Shown here in pieces: positions 10,713-20,813 of a stretch of 64,000 nucleotides of DNA; positions within the stretch are counted from its first letter, which is position 1; the number at the start of each line of letters is the position of its first letter. Made by a program: the position numbers and the translations under genes. Origin of the DNA: Peltaster fructicola (lineage: Eukaryota > Ascomycota > Dothideomycetes); NCBI GenBank assembly GCA_001592805.2, contig CP051140.1:2357501-2421500 (forward strand). The letters are read 5' to 3'. A model generated the notes under the pieces. That model did not search any database. It was not told the origin of the DNA and was given only the letters and a program-made list of their open reading frames with translations.

Positions 10713-12723
10713 TCAGACGCTCATTGTCCGTCTGCAGATTTGTGTAGGCTTCTGTGCGTGACAGATGAGCAATCGAAAGCTTGTGCCTTGTACTTGACAC
10801 TCGGCAAGGAGGGCATCGTCGGCCCATATGCTCTGATCAGTACTCAGAACTTGTCTCTCGTAACATTGAGAGTACCACCATCTTCCAACTCTTGCAACAG
10901 ACTTGGTCATCTTTGCGTCGCTGCTCTCATCGACACCAGTCGGCTGCTGCTGCGCACTTTCGACGAGATTGGCCAGTGATGTGCCCTGCAGCTCGCTGCC
11001 TCGCTTTGGCGATCTGTACCCAGCAGGTGTTGTCTCTGAGCTCACACTGCCAGTGTCAGACTGCAATGCACCTCGACACATCACCGGCACTCCGATGATG
11101 CATTGCTGTACTTCGACAAATCCGCGCTTACCAACGGACTGGAGTACAAAGTCGCTCAGGCTCCTGAGACTAATGTTCTCCTCCCGCAGCTGCATTCTTG
11201 TTTTGAGTCCACGAACGGCCTTTCTAGCACGATCGCCTGCGTTGCCGAGATCGATGTCGAGCACACTAACCTCGAGATGACCTCCTGGTCGCAATACTCG
11301 CTTGAATTCGGCGATACATGAGTGATACGCTGGATCAGTCGTGGCCACTGGGAATCTGAACACAGCCGCCGTGAAGAAACCCTTGGGGAATGGTAGTGGT
11401 GCGCCAATGGAAGCATGTGCGATGTTGCGGTGGTTGTTCAGCTGTTGCAGTCCGTCTCGGTGGCCACTCGATTGTTTGCCTGATGGACCCAGGTTGTAGA
11501 TCGTGGCCTGCGGGTAGAACATGGCGACGAAGTACGACCAATCGCTTCCAAGTCCGTCGAGGATCAAGATACGAGGCTCATCAGCAAGGCGCATCTCATT
11601 GTGAGCAGGACTGAACAGTACTCTGCCAAATGACAACAGCTTACTGATCATCAGTGCCTCGAGCTTCAGGTTGACAGAAGAATGTACGCTTTGATGCACA
11701 CCACTCTGCGCCTTGATCGATTCTCGCTTGCGGGCAGCACTGGAGAAGCTTGTGTGTGAGCTCCTGACATTGGCATCGCCGAAAGATGCTGCACGAGAGC
11801 GAATGCTTATATGACTGTTGCGTGATGAATCGATGCTGGTGCCGCTGCTTGTTGATCGACGTGACAGCACGGCACGAGTCAAACCGTAAATACTTTGCTG
11901 GCCACCTTGAGATACACTTGTGCTGCTGTTCTCCCGCGAAGGTTTAGGTGGCCTGGGAAGTGCATGACTTGGCTCGCGCGTTGGAGGAGTCGAAATAAGC
12001 CGTTTCTTGCACATACAAGGACTCTTGCGGCGACTGATGCGACGAGAAACTGGCTTTGTGATATGTCGAAGGCTTGCCCAGAGCGGCATCGTCCATGAGA
12101 TCATCGTACTCGTTCCAAACGTCTTCATATTGCAGAGCTTGCATGCGAGAGTATGCCATCCAGCTTGCCGTATCTGAGCCACTGGAGTATGATGAGAGCT
12201 CAGAATTCTTGCGAGATGACCAAGAGAACAGATTCGAGGCTGATTGCATAGCATAGTCGCTACGAGATGAACGTCGGTTCTGTGTGGACGTGTATGCTTC
12301 TTGTGCTAGTTGTATCGACGGTGATTCCTGCGCAAGGGGCTCCACGGGAGTGGCAAGGTCACGGATCTGTGTGTAGAGAGCACCAGGTGGCTTGACATTC
12401 GGCCGTGGCTGTGTGTTCACAAATGGTCTGGAAAAAGAAGTGTCGGGCAACTTCCGTTCTCTGTCTCGTTTAGAAATTACTTGTGGTATGCGACCAATTG
12501 GTGACAATCGGGAGAGTCGTGGAGATTCGCCGCCGTTGAGCTCGGGAGTGTGTAGGGTTGCTTGTGGTTGTTCTGGCTTGCTGGAACCGGCAACAGCTGA
12601 CGTGCTGTTAGGGAGATCCATGGGCTGCTTTGCTTTGTCTGCTTGTGCAATGCGAGACGGCAAGCTGCTCTTGTAAGACTCTATCGGAGACGGCAGCAAG
12701 CTGCGACGACGTGGTGCCTCCAT
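10713..12723 (-). CDS. SAM-dependent methyltransferase-domain protein (C-terminal half of a likely larger gene; one frame change)
   Basis: The N-terminal 240 residues are disordered (PIGRIPQVISKRDRERKLP, SFSRPF, VWNEYDDLMDD). The C-terminal part carries a class I methyltransferase-like fold: LLSFGRVLFSPAH, then ILILDGLGSDWSYFVAMFYP (motif I-like), NLGPSG, then PFPKGFFTAAVFRFP and FKRVLRPGGHLEVSVLDID (motif IV/post-I-like). Substrate is unknown. The first part reads in one frame from 12723, the second in another from about 12010 to the stop at 10713. No GT...AG intron of reasonable size joins them without removing the conserved segment. Just upstream, in the same frame and separated only by TAA plus six bases, lies the ORF at 12730-14895. 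I believe both are one gene. Confidence 0.65.
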
Positions 12724-12729
12724 GATGGC

Positions 12730-14895
12730 TTAGTTTTCTGTCCGTGCCATCGGAGAGGTCAAGTCATCCTCAAGCACGAGCTTCTCAACCTCAATGAGGT
12801 CAATCGGCTCAATCGCGTCCATCAGGGCAGAGTGAGCTGCGTTATCAAAGTTCGTTCGATGCAGGTCAACAATCGAGAAATTGGCCATACCACCTGCTTG
12901 TCTGCTTTTCGCTGGCGACGACTGCAGACGTTGAAGGAAATTCCATTTTCGTGCTGCCTTCTTTGGCTCGATAGGTGATCGCAGCCACATGCCCTCCTTG
13001 CCATCTAACATCTCAAGAATCTCTTCTGGCTCATTATGAGAACCATGAGGTTTACCAACAGCAGAACCAGAAGTAGCGCTGACGGACGCTGATGACATGC
13101 CCTGCGATGTTTGTGGTGAGAGAGCAGCGTCCACACGTGACGGCGAGCTGTGAGATGCTGACGTGACCAGGCCAAGAGCACTGTCTATTGGCTGTCCGGG
13201 AGTTGTGCTCGATGTGTTGCTGAGTGGTAGACTTGTATTACTAGAGTGAGTACCACTTCCACGCAGCACGACCGGGCTTAGACGATCTCGTAAAAACTGG
13301 TCCAACTCGCTAGCCTTGTCACTTGCGCCGCTGCTCTTTCGACGCAGGAAAGACGAGCTCTTGGTGCTTGACAGGCTGTCGGTGCTTGGCGAGCGACCAC
13401 CGACAGAGGGCGAGACGCTACCATTCCTGTGCCCAAAGCCAAACCGTCCGTAGCGTTCATGTCCAGTACCAGCTGAGGGCATCTTGCGAGCTTCTCGCTT
13501 AGGCTTTTCCAATTTCGTGGTCTCATCTTTAGACTTCCTCGACAGAAAGCCAAAGGTTCGGGTCTTCCCCAGCGCTGGTGATGCAGCAGGAGTAGGTGTG
13601 CTGGGCTTGTGTCCGTCTGGCCTTGACTTGTGTTCACCGGAGGCGGTAATACTTCCGGCATCAGAATCAGTCGGTGACATAATCCTTCCCATGCCAGGAG
13701 AGCCGCGGTCAGACGAAGGCTTAGGTGACAGCCCAAGACGACTGCGAAAGCCTTGGCTAGCTGATGATGCGATGGAGTCACGAGACGATGTGCGTCTGTG
13801 GAACGACGCGGATGGTAGCTCGCTCTGTACGATTGGAGAAGCTGGTGATGCAATGTTGAGAGGCGGTGCACCGTCTCTGCTCGGTCGTGCAGGTCCACTT
13901 TGCTTCTTTGGCGACAAAGTGTTGAGGTGTGCAAGCTCTGGAGGATTCACCGAGCGCCTTGTTGAAGCACGAGATACAGCCTCTCCATTGATCTGTGCAG
14001 CATTTCCTCTGTACTGAGTCTTGCCAGACGTCACTAGAGTGTCTCCTGTGCAAGTCACCCGAGAGCTTGAATCTCTGGCTGGGATCATGCTTGTACGCCT
14101 AGATGCCTTCTCCTGACGCATCGCTTCCACAGGTGACATGACTGCATGTCTGCTGACCTCTCTTGACAACTTACTGCCGTCTCTTGCTGCCATGGGCATT
14201 GTGGACTGCGAAGAGAAAGAGCTTGGCGTCGGAACGTGGCTGAAGGGTGAGTCTGTATAACGAGTCGATGGAGTGTTCGAAATGTTAGTGCCAGCAGTTG
14301 TGTAAAGGCTGTCACTGTGAGCAAGCGAGTATGGTGTGTTGGATGCTGGTGTGCCGTTGTATGGCATGGCAATCCCAAACACAGAGTCGTCCATAGTCTC
14401 TGTGTAGTCATCGTTCCTGCTGTGCGTGATGGAACGCTCGTGCTCGAGCGCCTCAGATCTCTTGGTAGCCACGAACTTGCCGATGGTGGAAGGTTTACGC
14501 CGAAGTACGTTGGATCGCGGGCTTTCTACTGTAGAGATCGATGAGCCGGAGACAAGTGATGGCGTCCGTAGTATGTGAGGCGGCAGGAGGATATCTCGAT
14601 AGGGTTCAGACGCCTGCATCTGATCACGAAGTTGAGTCAAAGTGGTATTCGCGTTCGCTGCTGCTGTCATCGTTGTCTTCGACCTAGGTTGTGTTGCCGG
14701 CATAGACGATGTCGGATTCACAGGTCTTCCTTGTGTTGCCCGAGGAGCAGTAGGAAGCTTGCTGCCCTTCTTCGCCAGCTTGGACGGTTGTCGAGTGAAG
14801 CCATCGTCAGACGGCGCTTTCGTGATGCTTGGCTGAGTCGATTTCGCAGATCGCTGTGAGTTGACACTTGAGAAGTGAGCTCGAAGACCTGACAT
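12730..14895 (-). CDS. Disordered Ser-rich protein, likely N-terminal half of the methyltransferase gene
   Basis: A 721-aa uninterrupted frame with no catalytic domain. It starts MSGLRAHFSSVNSQRSAKST and contains the ordered-looking segment LTQLRDQMQASEPYRDILLP near residues 85-105, then a long stretch rich in Ser/Pro/Thr. It ends with a tryptophan-containing segment (ARKWNFLQRLQ) and an acidic tail. The terminal TAA at 12732-12730 is followed in the same frame by GCC ATC ATG and the next ORF. From memory of fungal proteins in which these segments and the methyltransferase domain occur on one chain, I infer a single gene; this was not checked against a database. Alternatives are two tightly spaced genes, stop readthrough, or a consensus error. 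Confidence 0.6.
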   Translation of the reverse strand: MSGLRAHFSSVNSQRSAKSTQPSITKAPSDDGFTRQPSKLAKKGSKLPTAPRATQGRPVNPTSSMPATQPRSKTTMTAAANANTTLTQLRDQMQASEPYRDILLPPHILRTPSLVSGSSISTVESPRSNVLRRKPSTIGKFVATKRSEALEHERSITHSRNDDYTETMDDSVFGIAMPYNGTPASNTPYSLAHSDSLYTTAGTNISNTPSTRYTDSPFSHVPTPSSFSSQSTMPMAARDGSKLSREVSRHAVMSPVEAMRQEKASRRTSMIPARDSSSRVTCTGDTLVTSGKTQYRGNAAQINGEAVSRASTRRSVNPPELAHLNTLSPKKQSGPARPSRDGAPPLNIASPASPIVQSELPSASFHRRTSSRDSIASSASQGFRSRLGLSPKPSSDRGSPGMGRIMSPTDSDAGSITASGEHKSRPDGHKPSTPTPAASPALGKTRTFGFLSRKSKDETTKLEKPKREARKMPSAGTGHERYGRFGFGHRNGSVSPSVGGRSPSTDSLSSTKSSSFLRRKSSGASDKASELDQFLRDRLSPVVLRGSGTHSSNTSLPLSNTSSTTPGQPIDSALGLVTSASHSSPSRVDAALSPQTSQGMSSASVSATSGSAVGKPHGSHNEPEEILEMLDGKEGMWLRSPIEPKKAARKWNFLQRLQSSPAKSRQAGGMANFSIVDLHRTNFDNAAHSALMDAIEPIDLIEVEKLVLEDDLTSPMARTEN

Positions 14896-17166
14896 GCTTA
14901 AAGTTGTCCAGGAGGATTATGGGTCCTGGGTCCAGCCAGCTGGAGTGTAGATATGTCGCAGATATTATTGTGTAATTGAGATGAAGCATGAGGGTTGAGG
15001 CTCACAACAACAACTTGCCGATAGTGTGGCGAGGCTCTGTGTCGAGAATTTGTATCAGCGACCGGCGCCGATTGCGATGAGGACGAATGAATGCAAGAAA
15101 GGAAAGGAAAGACGAAGTACTCGTCGGTGTAGGATGATGGCAGAATGTCTCACCTGCGCGACCGTTTCAGAGCCGCATAGAAAGCAGCACGCTATCCACC
15201 ACACGCATGCACCGCCACTCGACCTTTACGGTGTGGCCGAGATGTGCTGGCAGACTGTGATTGATGCTTTTCTGATTCTAGTCTGAGCTTGCGTGTTCGC
15301 GAAGGATATGTCTGGTAAGTATAGGCTCCGTGTTGATGTGTTGTCAGATGTAGAAGAAGCCGATCTGACTTGCATTTGGCAGTCCTTGTGACGTGAGCGC
15401 CACTTGAGGACCGTGCAGGCGCTGTGCGAGCTGGGAGCTCTAGTTTCAAGTCCGCGACGGCAAGCAGGCGTCCTTGTCGTGGTCGTTGGATGTCTCGAGA
15501 GAGCAGTGTGTAACCCAAGGTGCGAAGAGACGTGAAGGAAAAGATGAGATGACAATAAGCCAAGGGACAAGTTACCGTCTTGTCGATGGCCCGCGAACAT
15601 GCAGATAGCTGAAAGCGCACGATAGAATGAGTTAACCCCCGGGCGACTGCAAGAAGCTTGTCGCCGGTACCAGTATAGAGACGATAGAAAGGCAATAGGC
15701 CGTTGGTAAGCCTCAAGGAGACCAGTCACGAAGGGGAGTGGCAAGGTCGTACGGTCATTCGACGAGGATGGCTGCGAAGTGCAGCAGTTGCATGAAGCGT
15801 GCAGTAGGGTGAGGCTGTTGTGGGACTGATTGTTGGCCAAGCAGCTGTGCGCTTGGCTTTTTCCGCCGCACACGCTAATCGCAGCAATGCTTCCTACAGC
15901 ATGCCTGATGTGGGCTGCCTGAAGTCAAGCGTGGCCCTGTTGTGCTTCTAGCTTTCAGCAGCTTCTTGCAAGCACAATTGCCGCTTGCTCGCTTGTACAC
16001 TTTGCTGCGGCGTCCACACATAGTCCTCGTCACGACGTAAAGATCGTCGTCGTCGTGTGTCTCTTGATGCTGTGCCGCGATGCACCATCCTATCTGAGCG
16101 ACAAGCTACATCTGCGATATGATTGGCTACAGCCTGATTGCTCACAGGGTATGTGCCGGTCACGCTATGCGCCATTTTCATTTCTGTTCTCACCAGAAAC
16201 AATGTTGAACACCACTTTCAGTGCTGTCGTGCATATTGCATAGACCAAGGGCAGCGGCAGAGATATTCCATCGTCCTCGTATCAGTACATGACCGCGAGC
16301 CTTACAAGGTAAGTGCTGACATCAGAACTGTCCAGACCGTGCCGGGATTCATTATCTCAGAGGCTTCGATTCCTCTGGTACGCGCACCGAAGGCGTCGTC
16401 CCCGTCAAGCGCGTAACTTCACATCACATCGGTAGAGACGATACGAGTGGTCGGAGTGTGTGACGCTACACATTCACCCGCAGGAGTGTTTGCTCACGTG
16501 TTCGGCTACTTGATGAATGATGCGGCGAGACAGCACACCATGAGTCTCAGTTGATGTGACGAGAGCGGCTCGGTGTCGGCTGCTGTGCAGGCAATGTGGC
16601 GCCAATAGGAAGAGAAGCCTGAACTGCTCGTCGCTATGACAGGACGATCGCGAACGCAGCCTGTCGACTTTGCCAGGACGGCTGTAGATTCAAAGGTGTA
16701 CCAGACTGCGGCACAGATAGCATTGTAGCAATGCTATGTTGCAGATGGACGTCTATGAGTCTCCCTCGCTTGGATGACCATGTAGTGCATGCTTCCGGGT
16801 ACATGGTGACAGCAGTACCCTGGTGAAAGGAGAGATCATGATCTGATGCGAGGCTTGATGAGCACTACTAGACCCAGCGTTGTTGCATTGTATGGGATGA
16901 CTTCTGAACACAAGGATGGTTCTAATCACTTCCAACCGAGTCGAACAACGTCCTGCATCTCTCCCATTGAATTGGAGAGAGTACTGATTGTAGCATCGCA
17001 TCCTCCGTTCGATGTTTCAAACATGGTTGGTCTGGTCTGGTCGTTGTTGATGTCAAGGTTCTTGCGACTGGCATCATCGATGAGCGTCTGCATACGAGTC
17101 ACAACACTGCTGGATTTGCTTATTCGTCTCTGCGGCGTGGCCTTGGGACTCTTGACTTGATTGAGA
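14896..17166. other. 2.3 kb region with no supported gene
   Basis: Probable long leader and promoter of the 14.9 kb gene on one side and the 3' flank of the Rdx gene on the other. Frames such as 15226-15873 (minus) are Ser/His/Arg-rich and unlike known proteins. An open minus-strand stretch at about 16926-17222 looks coding in composition but has no start, and overlaps the Rdx 3' end. Confidence 0.45.
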
Positions 17167-17643
17167 TCAAGCGCAGTCAGTACAGCTGAATTTCTCTGTT
17201 TCTGATGTTTCTGAAGGTAGAGTAATTGTCACCTGTGCCTCTTGGGTCGACGGATTTTTCATCACAGCCTCTCGACCAGGCTCCATAGACTTCGCAGCAG
17301 CATCACTGTGGCCAAGGTCTTTCTGAGGATCGATGTGGTTGCGGATCAACTGCTTCAGCACTTTGGTCTCGGGAAAACCACCTTCAGTCTTTCGATCCCA
17401 AATCAAAACATGTGTGAGCTGCGTTTCGTCCTGGTCGTCTCCTATGACTGCTTTGTCGTAGGATAGGTTGACTTGGAAGAGACCTCCAGATGCAGGGATA
17501 AGAGCAACTTCGCCTATGGTTGCACCAAATGTCGATAGTAGCTCCTGGCCGAAATACGCTGCTCGCAGCATCCATCTGCATTGTGTACAGAATGTGATAG
17601 CAACACGAGGTAGCTTCACCTGGTTCGTGGTACTCGAGGACAT
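17167..17643 (-). CDS. Rdx family (SelW/SelT/SelH-like) thioredoxin-fold protein
   Basis: Small thioredoxin-like protein, 158 aa, single exon. The N-terminus carries a redox motif FCTQCRW with Cys19 and Cys22 after a beta strand (VAITF), the family signature; in this fungus both positions are Cys, with no selenocysteine. It is followed by LLSTFGATIGEVALIPASGGLFQVNL and the conserved WDRKTEGGFPETKVLKQLIR. The C-terminus ends in Cys-Thr-Asp-Cys-Ala, a second CxxC-type pair. The role is presumed redox; substrates are unknown. The start at 17643 was chosen over an in-frame ATG 78 nt upstream because it directly precedes the domain. Confidence 0.85.
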   Translation of the reverse strand: MSSSTTNQVKLPRVAITFCTQCRWMLRAAYFGQELLSTFGATIGEVALIPASGGLFQVNLSYDKAVIGDDQDETQLTHVLIWDRKTEGGFPETKVLKQLIRNHIDPQKDLGHSDAAAKSMEPGREAVMKNPSTQEAQVTITLPSETSETEKFSCTDCA

Positions 17644-17970
17644 CTTGACGCAGCTCTGACGCTTGTGAAGTGCAGCAAGCAATGTTATTGAATGTTTTGT
17701 GAAGCCTGTGGGAGATGGCAAGACCGCACGGAGGAGACTGCTGCCTCAGGCATCGTGCCCACAGACTCATATCAATGACCAACAAGTCCTGTTCCTGAAT
17801 CGCACGACGCTGGCTATACCATTGATTGACTACAGATTATTACTGCTACATATGTCCACGTCACTCGCACCTATTCAGCACGAGTCTTAGACAGTGACCC
17901 GTGCAGGCAAGAGTAGCGCAGAACCTCCAGGCACAATCACGACGCAACATTGAAGCAGCTCATGTAGAGC

Positions 17971-19697
17971 TTAAGCAATGGCCACGATGCTGGAGTTTCC
18001 CACGGCGTGTCTGGCGCCTTTCAGTGCCATGACCTGCAGGAACCTTGCATTGACCGGCACAACGAACTCAGTTTCGAATCCTAGTCTTGGAATGGTCGAG
18101 ACTTGGTCAAGACATGTTTCGCTCTGTCCAGTGTGAATCGAATATGCAACAATATCGGTGGCACCGTGCCAACTCACATAGCCGCGATATTGGGACCCGT
18201 TCGCACAGTAGTTGAGTTCGTCCTGTGGTGCTGCCATGTGGACCACAACATCAACAGGCTCCGAAGGAGTCGCATGCCAGTCGTTCTTGAAGGCACGGTA
18301 GGACACTGCTGTGTTGTTGTTGTTATCATAGCCGAACTGAGCAGACCACAGCACCTCGCTCCCATTCTTGTTTGGTCCAAACTCTTTCATGAATGGACGG
18401 GCGCCGAAACCGACGAAAGCATTGCCGCCGGGCAGTAGCTCATAGGAGCCTTGGGCGTAAGAAGCGATCAGCTCTGATGTGTCAATCAGCCTAGAGTATG
18501 GCCTTGGAGACGTGGCCTTGTTAGGAGGTAATTCAAGGACGATGCCTAGTGCTGATGATGTGTTGGTTTGCGTATACAACTGGTTGCTATCGTCGAACAT
18601 GGTCAAGAGCAACGACTTTGAATCATCGCCCAGACTGTGAAGGCGAACATGATGCTGCCACGACTAAGCTTTGTTAGCATCATCCGCCCTCAGACAATGA
18701 CAGGGGACTCACAAAAGCTGTCTCCTTGGAAAGCGGTCCGAAGCTGCCACCGGTCCTGCCGTTGATCTCCCACATGATTTCGCCAGATCGATTAACATAG
18801 TAAGCAGTCGAGGCCGAGCGTGAGTTGATCAAGAAGTTATCATTGAATGGTTGGATAGAATTAGTGTGGAACCAGTCGAATGGATGTGAAGCGTTATAAC
18901 CTGTGCCTTGAAGCGGTTGACCTGATACATTGACTGGAACATGAGCGAGCGGGCTCCAGGACCACAAGACCTCGTTTGTCTCAATATCGACCTCCACAGC
19001 CAGTGGGTCGATCACCCAGCCGTCCTTCGGACCGCCGAGGCTAGTGAGGTCAGTCTGTGTGAGATTGTACACTGGCAGGATCCTGTGTTGTGTTAGTTTT
19101 TAGAAGCTATCGCAGTTGACACTCTCACATAGTGTTGTTCGCCGAAATAGTAGCTTCGTGTGTATCAGCCACACAAGTCGCATTGCTACCAGGCTTCTGC
19201 TGAATATCGATCTTGGGACAGACAGTGTGGAGAATGTTGTATTGCGTGTCCATAACTCGTACAGACCCGTAGCCAGCAGTACCGGCTTCTTCAACCCAGT
19301 AGCTCAAGACCGGTCTGCCATGGAGGGTATGCACTTGGACGTTCGACGTAGCTGACTCTGGTCCCGACCAGACAAGGTCGCCATCGCTGGTCATAATCAG
19401 TGGAGCCTGTCGTGCTTCACCTGGAACATAGGCATTGCCAAGGCCGAAGAAGATGAGGCCAGGCGACAGCTCGTGCTTAGTTGTGCTATTGTGCTTTGTG
19501 ATCGCTAGTTGTGGTGGTTCAGCATGGTTAGTCTTGTACGTCCGATATGGCCACAAGCCAGTGCCATTGTCTGGGACAAGCGTGTATGAGTCCAAGGCGC
19601 AGACGTCTTGCTGGTGACCCGGAAAGGGTGAAGCATTGACGATGCTTGAGAATCTTGAAAGAGCGCACAAGAGGGCCAGAGATGTGTAAGTCGACAT
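17971..19697 (-). CDS. Secreted arylsulfotransferase-like (ASST, Arylsulfotransf_2) protein
   Basis: Exons 19697-19129, 19082-18713 and 18663-17971 give 543 aa. A signal peptide (MSTYTSLALLCALSRFSS... to about residue 22) is followed by a beta-propeller-like sequence: LSPGLIFFGLGNAYVPGEAR, APLIMTSDGDLVW, then DGWVIDPLAVEVDIETNEVLWSW, HPFDWFHTNSIQPFNDNFLI, RSGEIMWEINGR, and in the last exon FGYDNNNNTAVSYRAF. These match fungal ASST-domain proteins. Bacterial relatives transfer sulfate between phenols, but activity in fungi is not established. Several N-glycosylation sequons are present. Introns are 46 and 49 nt with donors GTGAGA and GTGAGT. A C6 transcription factor lies divergently 1.1 kb away and may or may not be related. 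Confidence 0.82.
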
Positions 19698-20813
19698 GAT
19701 GATTGGAATGCTTTGAATATTGTATGATGCTGTACACTTACCTCTTCAAATGTATCTGGGCCTTTTATACCTTCTGCGTTCTGGTGACGTCTTTTCGTGA
19801 GCCATCACTTCGGTGCTGCGCCTATACGTGAGTCCGCGCTCCCTTCGTGCTAATGCCATCTCAATGATCCTGAACGTTGGTAAGGAGAAGAAGGCGACGT
19901 AACGTTAGAGGCTGAAGAGGAATATAAAACACATCTTTACCTATTTTCAAGAGTGTGCTAGGACAGTCCTCGCACATCTAACCCATTCAAGCTCTCAATG
20001 CGATGGACCTGTGCTTTGCTCTGGCATGTGTCCTACACGTAGGTACGCAAGACGAATCCTTCGACGAGTTTGCCATCTCACGGAATTATAGCTATCCTCC
20101 AGCGCCAGGTGGTCAGTGTCGCTGGCTTTCATGAGGCAGTAGGTGGTCTCCGTCGATTGTACCTAAGATGGTCTAGAGTGCGAAATAGACGGGATGCTTT
20201 GAGTGCTAGTGTGCTCGGTAAGTCGTTTTTGTGGTTGAGAAGTGTCCACGAAGGTTCGAACTGCCTGCAAGATACTCTCGGGCGGTTCTCGGCCGCGTGT
20301 GCGGCAAGCTCGAGAGTACGAGAGCTGGGGCGAAAACAACTGCATACTCAACCCAACTCAACTCTTCTGCTCAACTAACGACGGGCCCATGGTGGCTATC
20401 GGCTGTCGATCTCATGTCGTCCAGTAGCACTCCGCATGGAGAACATTGCAATACTCCGTGGATCGATAGTAGAGATGTGCGAGCACAAGATGAAGGCTTC
20501 TGAACCATCGTGCTCAGTACGGTGAGAAGCTGAAAATCAGCAGTTCGGGACAGCGTATTCAATACCACAGCCACATTTTTATGAATATCACGAAGCTCCA
20601 CGAGTGATGACACCCTGCTGACAGAGCCAACAGGGTCTTCTCAGAAGCCTGATGTTAGCACTACAGAACGCTCAACACAGTGACAAGCAATCTCGAAAAA
20701 GCTTCTATCAACATATCGGGGACAACGTTGAATCAAGACTCAAGGACATAACGAGCTCCAACTGATAGTCCAAGGTGATCCCTACCATTCAAGCAAAGGC
20801 ATGCTTTGGTGTC
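19698..20813. other. Divergent intergenic region (ASST-like / C6 factor)
   Basis: No gene supported. It serves as upstream region for both flanking genes. Plus-strand frames at 20070-20378 and 20231-20503 show no family features. Confidence 0.5.

Noticed and set aside
12730-12820. Intron spanning the TAA between the two methyltransferase-region frames
   Set aside because: The candidate donors (GTTGAG, GTGCTT) and acceptor (CGCAG) do not preserve the frame of both halves.
15226-15873. 215-codon minus-strand frame upstream of the Ser-rich protein
   Set aside because: Composition is Ser/His/Arg-rich with many Cys, without domain-like segments, and it lies in the probable leader of the next gene. 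Not supported as coding.
16846-17160. Plus-strand frame near the Rdx 3' end
   Set aside because: It is the complement of the more protein-like minus-strand frame reported as a finding; its own sequence has no family features.
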